Source of the DNA: Zopfochytrium polystomum
Lineage: Eukaryota; Chytridiomycota; Chytridiomycetes; Chytridiales; Chytridiaceae
Reading direction: 5' to 3'
Assembly (NCBI GenBank): GCA_025765615.1
Contig: JAIVFJ010000151.1
Coordinates: 1-64,000 of the forward strand
Length of the DNA: 64,000 nucleotides
Shown here: one piece after another, positions 8,782 through 19,225 of the stretch
Position numbering within the stretch: position 1 is the stretch's first letter
How the letters are laid out: each line of letters opens with the position of its first letter
Notes under the pieces: model-generated
Told to the model about the DNA's origin: nothing
What the model saw: the letters and a program-made list of their open reading frames with translations, nothing else
The model's database searches: none
Translations under genes and position numbers: made by a program

Positions 8782-9349
8782 TCATAGTTGTTTTGTCAAA
8801 CAGGTTTTGAAGAGTGAGATTAGTTTGGCTAAACTTGTTATCTGAGGAGCTGGGTTGCTGACAACAAGAAAAACTTTTCCTTTTCCCATATCCAACAGGC
8901 TTTGGCCCAGTGAGCCAACAAAGATTCGAACAACTTGTTGGAAAGGGCGAATATGATGGAGAAGTTCTCCAGCTGCTGACTTTGCAAAGCTGTCGACTCG
9001 ATGGTACGCTTCAGTGAATCGGGTAATGAAGGCATCTGAGGCTTCAGTTGGTTCCATTTTAATGCATTCAAAGTCGTCAATGATCTCCTTTGCAAGTTCG
9101 ACCAGGTGTGATTTGGGTGAGGGCTCGATAGATGTGGCAAGGAATGATTAGACAGCAATGTGCATTCTGGTTCTGTGCACCAGGAAACCAAGTTACTTTC
9201 TCTGGTCCACAAGACGGAGGCACCAGTTGGAATCTCTGTCCTTGGAATGGTCCATCTCTGATGAGACAGGTTCCAGTGTCCCAGAGGTCTAGTGGATCAA
9301 CTGCATCGTTCTGCTCTGCGTTGATGTGATTGGTTGAGTCAGTAGTCAT
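8782..9349 (-). pseudogene. Copia gag remnant
   Basis: Minus-strand frames give an N-terminal part (with AEQNDAVDPLDLWDTG) and a middle part (MEPTEASDAFITRFTEAYH, FQQVVRIFVGSL). They match the plus-strand copy at 17375-17920 (MEPAESSKPLAMRFIAAYQ, FSKVVQVFVSAL). The two parts are in different frames, so the gene is broken. Confidence 0.7.
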
Positions 9350-9948
9350 GTTGTTTTCTCAGGACGATTATGTGTGCCAAGTTTGAAGGGATTTCGTTGG
9401 ATTTTGGGTGTGTGGTGAAGGTGGTGTTGCAGCAGATGAAAAGTTGGTTTGTTAGCTTGGTGTGTGTCAGGTAGGGGGGTGGTCGTTGTCTCCAATTGGG
9501 GACAAAAAATCAAAAATTAATGGTGAGGGTTGGAGGTAATCTGGTGACCCTGAATGGAAAAAGGCGTCGCTTATCACGAAGGAGAGTGATTTTGGGGTGC
9601 CGTTGGTGGCAGTCGTGTAGTCCCGAAGCAGGCCTTTCCAATGATAGCTTGGGATCGGCTGGGGGAGGTCTGGAAGGCGAGCAAATTGAGGTTGAAGTTG
9701 GAAAAGTGGGCGACGACTTTGGAGGCAGTGGATACGACGTAGGAGCGTCCGATCCGAGATCAGGTGGGTTCGTTGGAAAGAGGAGATCAAGAGCTTTCCG
9801 ATGGTAGTAACGAAATTGCTGTACAATGTCTGTAGCGCCCGTGATCGCTCCACGAAGTTGGCAGATCTGAAAAGCGTACAACCCCTTCTACTGATTGGAT
9901 TTTGTTGAAACCAAGGGGGAAGTGATTGGGATGGGTAACAGTTTTGTA
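9350..9948 (-). other. Copia leader region
   Basis: This lies between the 5' LTR and gag. The 14 nt next to the LTR (9935-9948; TACAAAACTGTTAC on the minus strand) are exactly complementary to 10078-10065 inside the LTR. Part of the leader (about 9750-9948) is repeated on the plus strand at 55870-56050. Open frames here have no recognisable domain. Confidence 0.5.
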
Positions 9949-10177
9949 TGAAAGAATTTGCTATGGTGGCTGATTGATGGGTTGGGCTGCTGTGGTGTAC
10001 ACTACTGAAGGTGGTGGTGGTGGGAGGTTGATCTTGGATTCTGTCAGTCTTGTGTTTGTCTTTATACAAAACTGTTACAAGGACCATCACTTGCAAAATG
10101 CTGCAAGTCATCCTTGCAGAGCAGTATCAGGTCAAAGCTCCTGCACACTGCTTACACCAAAAGACCCAAAACTAACA
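9949..10177 (-). repeat. Copia 5' LTR
   Basis: 229 bp, TGTTAG to TTTCA on the minus strand, with the target duplication GTTGG immediately to its right. It appears identical to the 3' LTR at 3748-3976. Confidence 0.9.
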
Positions 10178-10182
10178 GTTGG

Positions 10183-11309
10183 ATGCCGGCTGTCGCAATC
10201 CACCTGGGCGGCTGAGTTGAGCAGTGGAGGCTTCACGCCTCTGCCTCCTCAGGCGGCGCATGGCCATCCGCATGGGAAGCGATTCCCTCGATGCGGTGGT
10301 AAGCGCATGGCAACCGCCCTATTGCACGGTTTGGGAGTATGCGACGTTCCCCCTATTTCCCTGTCGCACGAGGCGCCTAGGCGCCTCCCACGTACGTCAC
10401 TATCGCTATCACCACTCGTCGCGGCGGTGGACTTTGCCGCTGTCCGCTCTATCCACGCAAGTCGAGTAACGGTCGTCGGGGTCGGGACCAGCCTCTCCGA
10501 TCCTTTTTTCTTCCTTGTCACGATTTTCCCTCGCTTTGGCTCGGCGTCTCGCGACGCTGCCATTTCGGTCGGCCTTCGCTTCGGTCATGGGGGCGGCGTT
10601 GGCTACGCTGCCTCCACGTTGGTTTCAGGGGCGGCGCCGGCCGCGCTGCCCCTCTTGCTTCGGTTGCGGGGGCGGTGCCGGTTGCGCTGCCCCCATCCCT
10701 TCGGTTTTGTCGGCGCCCTGGTACGCCGATTTTCCTTTTCGTTGTGTTTTTGTTGTGCTTTTCCTTCGAACTTGCCCCTGTTGATAGGTCCAGGGGCGCA
10801 CGCATGAGTTGATTGTTTTCTTGCTTTCCTTTGTCCCTTTCCCCCATTTTCTCCGTCAGGGGTCGCGCTTATGCATTCCTCTTCGTTTTTCCCCCCTCTT
10901 CTCGGTTGGGGGGGAATACGCTGTATCTTCGCTTTTTCTTCGAACTGTGCCTTATCCTTCGATTTACGCTTTTATTTCTTCGCCGCTTTGTGCCTTATTC
11001 TTCGACTTACGCTTTTCTTTCTTCGACTCGCCCCCCCTACGAGCAGGGGGGCCTTACGCTTTCCCACCCCCCCCCCCCCACTTGGGGGGGGGGGGTCGGG
11101 CCTCATAGTTTCTGTTGGCAGTTGTTCTTCGTGGGGTGTTAGTGTGGGTTTTTTCAAGGTTCGCCCTTTTTTCCCTCACGCCCGCACTCAGCGTATTCGG
11201 GCCTAGATGCAGGTCTCTAACTGTTGTTTCCACTCATCATTGGGCCGGTGAGGGTGGATTCGATCACCAAAACAGTTGTAGTAGATAATAAATTTCTTGA
11301 GGAGTTAGG
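10183..11309 (+). repeat. GC-rich LINE-tail-like repeat, unit 1
   Basis: From about 10510 the sequence has GGCGGCG-type imperfect repeats, then a TTCG/pyrimidine-rich stretch (10850-11030), a C-run/G-run hairpin pair (11029-11100), GGGCCTCATAGTTTC, and a 200-bp tail ending GGAGTTAGGGAT. The tail (11098-11309) is nearly identical to 12427-12642. The open frames on both strands have biased composition and no domains. I read this as the untranslated end of a LINE or its SINE partner. Confidence 0.6.
11063..11100 (+). other. Conserved 3' UTR hairpin, copy 2
   Basis: CCCA followed by 13 C pairs with 12 G followed by T(C)GGG, with a short ACTT-type loop and one bulged C (11097). CCTCATAGTTT follows, as in the other copies. 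The stem bases differ completely from copy 1 while the pairing is kept. Confidence 0.55.
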
Positions 11310-11312
11310 GAT

Positions 11313-11393
11313 GGGGCCGGCCTGTGTAGGACAGTGGTTAAGTCGGCTGACCTGCACAGTGGGGGGCCCGGGTTCGATTCCCGGAAGGACGAA
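11313..11393 (+). repeat. tRNA-like SINE head with A and B boxes
   Basis: TAGGACAGTGGTTAAG resembles a D arm/A box, and GGGTTCGATTCCC is a good B box inside a perfect 5-bp T stem (11368-11372 with 11380-11384). The 5' and 3' ends do not form an acceptor stem, so this is a tRNA-derived head and not a working tRNA gene. It begins right behind the tail of unit 1. Confidence 0.55.
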
Positions 11394-11654
11394 ACAGGGA
11401 ATTGCCGAGGTAAAAACCACCCGATAAGGACACCCTGGCCACCGGCAATGGATGCCCCCTGGTGGTTAGTCTGGCTAGTCCAGGCGAGGTAGCTCAAGTA
11501 ACGGGAAGGTACCTTGGTGGTACTGGGCCGTCGCGGTTAAGTTGAGTGATGTCCCCAATGACAGCTCCCCATACGGACAGCTAAGGAGACTATACTGACC
11601 GGCGTGACTGATGAGAGCGGCTACCGGTGTGCTAAGCATGCTCAAGGTTTCACG

Positions 11655-11715
11655 GTGCCTAGAAAATAAGTGGCCCTAAAGTGCGGGGGCGAGGGTTCGA
11701 CTCCCTCCTAGGTAC
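11655..11715 (+). other. Second tRNA-like fold
   Basis: GTGCCTAG (11655-11662) pairs with CTAGGTAC (11708-11715; one G-T pair). A perfect T arm, GAGGG-TTCGACT-CCCTC, lies at 11691-11707. At 61 nt it is too short for a normal cloverleaf and lacks a clear D arm. It could be a decayed tRNA gene or a structural part of the surrounding SINE-like element. Confidence 0.4.
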
Positions 11716-12646
11716 GCGGAATTGGGGCGCCTCGCGGGGCGCTACCCTTCGGATTAGGGCGGCGCCACGAGGCGCCACCCCTCAGGTCTGGGCGGCGCCT
11801 CGCGGGGCGCCACCCGTCGGATCGGGGCGGCGCCGCGAGGCGCCGCCCTTCGGTTGGGGCGGCGCCTCGGGGCGCCGCCCCCTCGGTTGGGGAGGCGCCT
11901 CGGGGCGCTGTCCCATGCATTTCGGTCGGGGAGGCGCCTCGGGGCGTCACCCTTCGCGTTTTGGTCAGGTCGGCGCCTCTGGCGTCACCCACTCCGGATG
12001 GATGGGGCGGTTCCTGGTGCTCCGCCCCTCGGTTTTTCGGTTGCAGGCGGCGCCTTGCAGCGCCACTCCTCGCACTTCAGTTGGTTTTCCTTCCGCTTTT
12101 AGTTTTTACTTTGCTTTTTCATCGATTTTCGCATCCTCTTCGTTGCTTTGCTTTTCCTTCGTGCGGTGCTTATTTTTCGATTTACGCTTTTGCCTGTTCG
12201 ATTTGGCCCCCCTCTTCGCTTCGGATAGGGCGTTAGGTCTTTGCTTTCTCTTCGATCTTTGCTTATTCTTCGATTTCTGCTTTTTCTTCGCTCTGTGCAT
12301 TATTTCGATCTTCGCTTTCTCTTCGAATCTTGCATTACCTTCGACTTACGCTTTTCTTTCTTCGATCTGGCCCCCCTTGTTGAGGGGGGCCCCACGCATT
12401 CCCACCCCCCCCTTTTGGGGGGGGTCGGGCCTCATAGTTTCCGTTTGTGGTTGTTCTTCGTTGGGTGTTAGTGTGGGTTTTTTCAAGGTTCGCCCTTTTT
12501 TCCCTCACGCCCGCACTCGGCGTATTCGGGCCTAGATGCAGGTCTCTAACTGTTGTTTCCACTTCATCATTGGGCCGGTGAGGGTGGATTCGATCACCAA
12601 AACAGTTGTAGTAGATAATAAATTTCTTGAGGAGTTAGGGATAGGG
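11716..12646 (+). repeat. GC-rich LINE-tail-like repeat, unit 2
   Basis: It begins with about eight imperfect 40-48-bp repeats built on GGCGGCGCCTCG and GGGGCGCC (11725-12060). A TTCG/pyrimidine-rich stretch, two hairpins (about 12369-12391 and 12401-12429) and the tail from GGGCCTCATAG to GGAGTTAGGGATAGGGG follow. The order of parts matches unit 1. With the tRNA-like block in front, 11310-12646 may be one SINE-like element with a tail borrowed from a LINE. Confidence 0.6.
12401..12429 (+). other. Conserved 3' UTR hairpin, copy 3
   Basis: CCCA plus 8 C pairs with 8 G plus T(C)GGG around a TTTT loop, with one bulged C at 12426. GCCTCATAGTTT follows. Confidence 0.55.
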
Positions 12647-12840
12647 GACTTTTTCTTCCTTCACAAACTCGTCTTTGTCTAGAGGCAAAGTCGAGGGCGT
12701 CGTCGCAAGGCAAAGTCGGAGTCAACAACGTCACCACACTGTCTAAACAAACCAAACTCAACTTTCCACCGATCACCCATCCCCTGGCGAACACGACCTC
12801 CGAAGCTGTCCTAGGCAGTCAGGACGCCGCTAGCCGTCAG

Positions 12841-14646
12841 TTGCAACCGCCGCCACCAGCCCCGCCATTCCCACGGGACCGATTTAGAGTCAACACCGCC
12901 GCCGAGTTTCACACGCTTGAACGCGATCTCTTTCACCATCACCAAAAACGAATCCCCTGTCCGACCTGCAGCAAACCCCTTACCTCACGAGGGATCGCGG
13001 GTAGACCAAACACCAAATCAGGCATCAGCCGCCTTTCGATCGCTTGCTCACAGTGCAAACCGTCGGTTGCCCGCCGGTTCCACAGCGTGATCGCAGATCT
13101 GGACGCCACCGACGCTGCGTTACTTGAAGCAGCCAACCGCCACGTTTGGCAGATCGCATCCGCCGCAGCACTGGATCCTCCCGGGACACCCGATCAGCCG
13201 CACCGAAACCCTAAGCACCGCACCCCGCCATCGATCGACACCTCGGACGCAAAACGAGGGCGCCAAGCGTCGCACGACACCACCACCACCTCAGATCGAG
13301 TTTTGTCTGCATCGCACGGCGCAGGGTCTGCATCGCGCGACGCAGGCTCTCCTACACCCGCACCGGCACCTGCAACCGACGACAACGACCTCGGCGACGA
13401 CCTAGGCACCTTATCCCACATCATGGCGAACCGCGGAGGTCAGACGGACACCACCAGCGACTCTGCACAATCGACCACTCCGTATACAGTCATCCCACCG
13501 ACGGACGGCGAGATCGTAGCTTTCATTATCGACCAGCGACGCAAGTGGGCGGATCAGGAGCAGCTCAACGTGCAATCCAAGGTCAAGGACAAGTACTTTA
13601 CGGAGACATTGGAGAAGTTGCGGGGACGGATCATCGACCTGGAAAACACCATCATAGCTAAGGATGAGCGCATTCGGGCGCTTGAGGAGGAGTTGGAACG
13701 GGTGCGGAGTACACAGCGGGAGAGGCGACTTGACGATGACGCAGACGAGGAGGATGGAGGGGAGGGGACCGATGGTGGTGGAGGAACACGGAGGGAGGCA
13801 GCTGAGCGGCCGCGTGGAGAGGGGCGAGGCTCCTCCCGCGCCCCAACCGGGCGCCCGAATTCAGGGGGTGGAGGCACCCTCACTAGTCGACGTTTCCTGC
13901 TAAGTTTTGCTGCCATTGCGGCAGCCAAAGCACCAGAACCGCTTTTTGCTAACAACTTCCGCAAGGGCATTAAGTTGATCACCGACCCCAAGGTTGACAC
14001 TGAGACCAAGCTCAAGCAGATTTTCAGACCCAGATCCTCCGTTGTCGAGGCGCGCCGCGCAGCGCCAGACTATGTCCCGCCTGCGTGGTCCCTTGAAGGA
14101 GCGAAGTATGTTCCAGTCTATGTTAGGCCCAATCTTTCAGATATTGGTCGAGCTGCACCCCGCCACAGTTTGAGACTGCTATTCACTGCTGCGAATGGAT
14201 TCCCTCGGGTCCCTGAGATCTCTGTGATTGGCAAGCATGCGTCATTGATGGAATGCTGGGTTTTGGAATCTGAGAAGGCCAAGTTTGTGGCTGCTTGTAA
14301 AAAGGCTGAGGTTGTGGTGGATGATGAGTGTGAACCCTGGAAACCCTCGCGCCTTCGATCAGGGGCCGAGGCTGAAGCTGCTGCTGTGCGTGCATATCTG
14401 AGCCGTATTGCTGGAATTCTGAACCACCCGACATTCTGTCCCTCTATGCTGCTGGCAAAGTCTATCTGTGAATTTGTGCCCCGCCGGTTTGTGGCTGACC
14501 TGAAGGGGAAGCTTCGCGACCCGTCACACTTTCCCGCCAAGGGGAAGGAGCCGGAGACGGAGGCAGAACCTTTAGAGACACCCAGGCCTCGTGGGGCTGA
14601 AGACACAGGAGCTTCCAGTGGTGCCGACGCTATGCTTGATGATTGA
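12841..14646 (+). CDS. LINE ORF1 protein, 5' end incomplete
   Basis: The frame ends at TGA 14644-14646 and is open upstream to about 12640, where it runs into the tail of unit 2. It has no ATG before the conserved region, so the copy is probably 5'-truncated. From 12841 (a TTG) there are about 601 residues: a zinc-ribbon-like cluster (CPTC at 39-42 and CSQC about 30 residues on, then RRFH), a Thr/Asp-rich linker, a strong coiled coil (about 245-300), an acidic run and a C-terminal domain (YVPVYVRP, then ECWVLESEK). ORF1 at 1222 is a relative. ORF2 overlaps its last 8 nt. Confidence 0.75.
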   Translation: MQPPPPAPPFPRDRFRVNTAAEFHTLERDLFHHHQKRIPCPTCSKPLTSRGIAGRPNTKSGISRLSIACSQCKPSVARRFHSVIADLDATDAALLEAANRHVWQIASAAALDPPGTPDQPHRNPKHRTPPSIDTSDAKRGRQASHDTTTTSDRVLSASHGAGSASRDAGSPTPAPAPATDDNDLGDDLGTLSHIMANRGGQTDTTSDSAQSTTPYTVIPPTDGEIVAFIIDQRRKWADQEQLNVQSKVKDKYFTETLEKLRGRIIDLENTIIAKDERIRALEEELERVRSTQRERRLDDDADEEDGGEGTDGGGGTRREAAERPRGEGRGSSRAPTGRPNSGGGGTLTSRRFLLSFAAIAAAKAPEPLFANNFRKGIKLITDPKVDTETKLKQIFRPRSSVVEARRAAPDYVPPAWSLEGAKYVPVYVRPNLSDIGRAAPRHSLRLLFTAANGFPRVPEISVIGKHASLMECWVLESEKAKFVAACKKAEVVVDDECEPWKPSRLRSGAEAEAAAVRAYLSRIAGILNHPTFCPSMLLAKSICEFVPRRFVADLKGKLRDPSHFPAKGKEPETEAEPLETPRPRGAEDTGASSGADAMLDD

Positions 14647-17380
14647 TGGACTTAGATTTGGATTTGTGAACTTGAACTGCTCGCTCTCAGGACATGTCAA
14701 GAACATAGACCAAGCATTTTCAGATATCCATTCAGACTATATTTTGTTGGCGGACACTGGGATCACTGTGGTGGAGAATAACCCATTGAGGGGATTGGTG
14801 GCTGACTCAAGGGGACCGGCGTTGGAGTTTGAGGAGCGGCTTGGGCATAAGGGCAAGAAGGGGGTGTCCATTCATAAGGGCAGGAGGATGCAGGAGGACT
14901 TGGTGGTGCAGACTCTGGAGAAGGACACAAAGGGGGAGTGGGTCATTGCGAGGATGTCAGAGATTATCATGGCAGTGGTGTACTTTGCACCCTCGACGGA
15001 TTTGGAGGTGCTTCAGTCATTCTCAGCAACAGCAGACAGGATTGCAGGGGCTAATCCCCAGGCACCCTTTCTGATCATTGGAGATTTCAACACTTCACTG
15101 CAGGAGTATGGCTGTGCCCACTCGCAGCCCAGGCTGAGGGTGGACTGGTGGCGCGCTTGGATTGATGGTTCAGGATGGAGCAGGGTTGAGCCAGTTCGGG
15201 GCCAGTGGACCACTTTCTCACTAGAATTGCTGGCCCAGTAGGCAGGGGAGTCACCGACTTGCTCCTTGTGAATCAAGCCGGACTTGGAGCTGTGCATAAC
15301 TTGGTTGTCCATGACAAACCTGAGGAACACCTGGCTTTCACAGACCACAGGATGCTCACCTTTGAGCTTCGAACACACTTGACCATGAAGCCACCCTTTG
15401 AGAGGCTGAATGTGCGCAGGCTGATGCTGAGACAGGTCCAGTATGAGAAGAAACTTGCAGAGAACAGGAAGCCCTTGAGACAAGAGATTCACTCAGCATG
15501 GAAGACTGTGAATGCCGCTGCTGTAGCTCAGGAGGAGTGGTCCTTTGAGCGCAGACGTGCCTGTGCAGATTCTGTATCTCAGTTGGTGGTGAAGTGGCTT
15601 GTGGACACTGGAGTCCAAGTGGCTGGGAAGACCAAGTTTAGGGGCGGTGCAGGCGGCCCTGATGTCGAGGAGAAGCATTTGGAGGAGCTGAAGCGCTGGC
15701 GTGACTTGTCGCGCATGGAGGCTGAAGCCCACCCTGATGATGATCCTGTCGGGCAGAAGGACGCCTGGGCAAAGTTCAGGCAGTGGAACAGGCTGACAAA
15801 GGTGGCCATCAAACGCTACAGGAAGAGGGTGTACTCTGCTGTGCAGGATTTAGCTGTCAAGGACTTTTCTGCTGAAGCCAAGAGAATCAAGTGTCAGAAA
15901 TCCAGAGTGGAGCGCACTCACTGTGCCCTTGACCCTCAGAAACTTCCAGACTATGCTGCTCACTTTAGAGGAACCATTGGCCATGAGCCAACTGGTACTG
16001 ATGCCGTCAACCAGGATGTCTTAGCTGCTTCCAGTGCCGAACGACTCATGGTGCCTCTGAAGCTTTCTGAAGTTGCCTGGATCAAGAAGAATGCCGTGGA
16101 AGAGGCTTGCAAGATTGCACCCCGGGGCAAAGCCCCAGGGGAGGATGCCCTGTTTGGCGAACTGGTGTGCATTGCCCCACATGTGGTGGCTCCTGTGTTG
16201 CAGAGATTTTTCCAGTTGCTTGCAGCCCTCCAGGTGGTTCCCACTCTCTGGGGGATCGCGAATGTTGCCCTGGTGTACAAGAACAAGGGGGTGAACACTG
16301 ATGTGGCAAACTACAGGCCAATATCTCTGTGCTCAAGGTTGAGGCTGGTATATGAGCGGGTGTTGGCCCCGCAGGTGGAAAGAGTGGTTGAAGGAATGAT
16401 CCACCCTTCACAGGGTGGTTTCAGGCGCCACAGGTCCACCATGGACCAGGCATTCACTCTGCATGAGCTTCAGCAACAGTACCCTGATCTGACTGTGGTG
16501 TACTTGGACATCAAGGCTGCCTATGATTGCACAAACAGGAACTATGTGTGGGAGGCCATCTGGAATGCCAAGAATGACAAGAGTCCTGAGTTTACCAGGA
16601 ACCAGTTGCTGCCGATTCTCAGATCCTTGTTTGACTTTAATGCGTGCCAGCTTCTGGTCATGGGCCAGAAGTCTGATCAGATTCCAGTGACTCGGGGGTT
16701 TCTACAGGGAACTGTGTTGTCCCCGATGCTGTTCAATGTTGCCATCAACTCCCTGCCTGAGGCACTCTCCAGGGTGCCCCACAGCCAGTTGCAATGTGGA
16801 GGATTGAAGATCAACTCTCTGCTGTTTGCTGATGACTCTGCAGTGTTTGCAAGGAACAAGGCTGTCCTCCAGAATATGCTTGATGAAGTCCACAACTGGT
16901 CACAGAGGCGGGGCATGACCTTTGCAGCACAGAAATGTGTTGTTGTTTCCAAGACACGAAACTTGAGATTGCAGATGAATGGGGTGGTGCTCCCCCAGGA
17001 GAAGACTACACTGCAGTTGGGACTTGTGCGTGATTGCAACGGCATTGACTTTGAGGCGTCTCTGCAGATGAGGGTGAAGAAGACTGAGAAGATGCTTCAG
17101 TTTCTGAAATCTCGAGGGTTCAATGGCTGGGGATTCCGGCCTGTGAATGCGTACAGGGTATATATGTGTTTCCTGCGACCCATGCTGGAGTATGGGTTTG
17201 CATTGAGGCCAAATTCAGAGGCCTTCTTGGCCCCGGCCCAGAAGGTCCAGGACATGTGTTTGCGTCAGGCTCTGTCGTTTGGTAAAACATCCAGCACTGT
17301 GGCAATGCATCTGATCTTTGGAGTGGTGCCAATGGTTGCCTGCAACAAGATGCTGAATGCAAGATATTTCTACGAATTAA
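14639..17380 (+). pseudogene. LINE ORF2: endonuclease and reverse transcriptase, frameshifted and 3'-truncated
   Basis: The likely start is the ATG at 14639, overlapping the ORF1 stop (ATGATTGA). Residues 1-200 form an APE-type endonuclease (FGFVNLNCS, FLIIGDFNTS, then TDHRM after the shift). At about 15205-15215 one base is missing from a T run, moving the frame. The reverse transcriptase follows: GKAPGEDALF (about 16130), YRPISLCS, VYLDIKAAYD (motif A), LQGTVLSPMLFN (motif B) and LLFADDSAVFA (motif C, 16825-16857). LINE similarity stops near 17370, where copia gag begins. The 3' UTR is lost, so this copy is dead unless the shift is a sequencing error. Confidence 0.85.
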
Positions 17381-18988
17381 CGTATTACGCAACGATCAAG
17401 TGGACCCCGATGATCCTAATGTCGGCCCAACTTGCAGAGTACACAGGGGCCCAATCACAGCGAGGATTATGCATTTGCACAAGACGGACGTGAGCCAGTC
17501 AAATGGTTCCCAGGGACCAGAATGCGTACTGTATCCTTCTCATTCGATGACATGTTGAACCAGAGCTCCTACCACAGTTCCCCCGACGAGGGCAGATTTT
17601 TTGCCTACACACTGCTTGGAGAAATTGCAATTGCATGTCGAACAACAGATCAAGGATTAGCAATGGAAATCATTGATGATTTCGAGCGTATAAAATGGAA
17701 CCTGCAGAATCATCCAAGCCACTTGCAATGCGCTTCATTGCAGCTTACCAGAAAGTAGAAAGTTTTGCAGAAAGTTCATCAGTGGAAATCTGCAGTCGCA
17801 TCACACCATTTTCCAAAGTCGTGCAAGTCTTCGTATCTGCCTTGAACAACACGCTAATCGATATGGGTTTACCAATACGTTCATGTTTGCAGGGAATCCT
17901 ATTACTTCTGTTTCATCATTGACTGAACTAATCACCTTATTTAAATCTACCGCCTGCCAAAATACATATTATGAGAGGCGGGATCGACTTGCAGCACAAC
18001 AGGAGCGGGACCTGACCATAGCCGTTCCAGAAGTCACTACACCAACAGCAAATGTAATTATTTGGCCAAAAGTACACTATAGTCAACTCCGTGGTTGTGG
18101 CAGTTACCATCAACCTCAGCAGTACCAGCCGTATCCTAATATCCACCCAACAACCTTGCAGTACCAAACCCCTCAGTCCCAACAGTAAACACCGTGCCCA
18201 TATGGTGATTTTGGCTGAGGCCGAGGAACATGGCAAGGACTAAGTTCACGTGGAACAGCAACTGGTGGTACCGCAATGGGACGCGGCTCTGGTGGGAGTT
18301 GGTACCCTGCACAGCAACAGCCTTTTGGAGTCCAATGTCATGCATGTGGAGGCTATGGACATGTCGCTCGACAGTGTGCCAACACATTTCTTCAGCAATT
18401 GCAGCAACAGCAACAGCATCGACCACCAGCAAATCCAAATGCACGCTTCCTCCAGCAACCAAACCCTTCACAACAGCAGATACCTGAAAACCAAGCACTT
18501 CTACTACGGAACGATGATTGGGATGACCAGCAAGGTGAGAAGTATGCTGCAGAACAGCAATTGTGGATGGAAACGCAACTCCAATCAGAGACTGACCAAG
18601 ATGAAAGTCAACAGGATTTTTGGATGGCCTGGGAGTAATCTGGGCATTTGCAGTTAACATCCCTTCCCTTCCTATTTCTTTTCCTGTACTCATCGACAAC
18701 AGTTGCAATGTTACAACACTTCGAGATTTCCCTCCCTTCATTCCCTATAGTTATACTCAGCAGAAATCTAGCATGCGTGTTGCCAAAGAAGGACTGATTG
18801 TTACTTGTGAAGGATTCGGCACAGCCCTCATACCACTCGCCAACAATATCACACTTATAATTGAAGGTGCCCAATATGCTCCAGAATGTCCTGTCAACTT
18901 GGTCGCTGATCAGGACCTACAACTATGTGGCCTCTTCCATCTTGCGCAAGACCTTCAACCTGGTACTATTTATCGTAGCAGTCCTTAG
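17375..18988 (+). pseudogene. Copia gag and protease, broken
   Basis: Frames at 17432-17758, 17695-17922, 17883-18188 and 18276-18638 together give a copia gag ending in a zinc knuckle (CHACGGYGHVARQC, a CX2CX4HX4C pattern at about 18337-18378) and a Gln-rich stretch. 18620-18988 holds a protease-like segment (FPVLIDNSCNVTTLRD), where DNS stands in the place of the usual DSG or DTG. Shifts between the pieces make it non-functional. Confidence 0.75.
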
Positions 18989-19225
18989 GAAGGAGATCCA
19001 GCCGTTCTTCAAATGATTCTAAGACATGGTCTCCAATGATTCCCAACAGCAGGACACCCCAACTTCAACTACAGCAAACAATTTATTGCACATTGTGCCA
19101 GTAAATTTTACAACCTCTTCAGCTCAGCAGAACCAGTTGATACACCCAGTATATGCACAGCCTTTCTCAACGGCAAAGCTCCAAACACTCAGCGCATGCA
19201 TTAACGCCTCGGCCATATCCCTTAT

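Larger units (their letters stand above)
3743..10182 (-). mobile_element. Ty1/copia retrotransposon, minus strand, complete ends
   Basis: The element is bounded by two 229-bp LTRs (3748-3976 and 9949-10177) flanked by the 5-bp duplication GTTGG (3743-3747 and 10178-10182). On the minus strand the order is 5' LTR, leader, gag (9349-8782), an unreadable stretch, reverse transcriptase and RNase H (5890-4265), a purine tract and 3' LTR. A solo LTR of another family interrupts the reverse transcriptase. The interior is full of stops and shifts, yet the LTRs look identical by eye. Confidence 0.9.

Noticed and set aside
11313..11393. A functional tRNA gene
   Set aside because: A and B boxes are present but the two ends cannot form an acceptor stem.
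10809..12535. Long plus-strand frames in the GC-rich repeats
   Set aside because: They are made of Arg/Gly/Leu/Ser runs from simple repeats, are open in several frames, and cross hairpins and tails.
14591..14638. Earlier ORF2 start at 14591
   Set aside because: Bases 14591-14638 are the end of ORF1 in another frame; the endonuclease begins just after the ATG at 14639.
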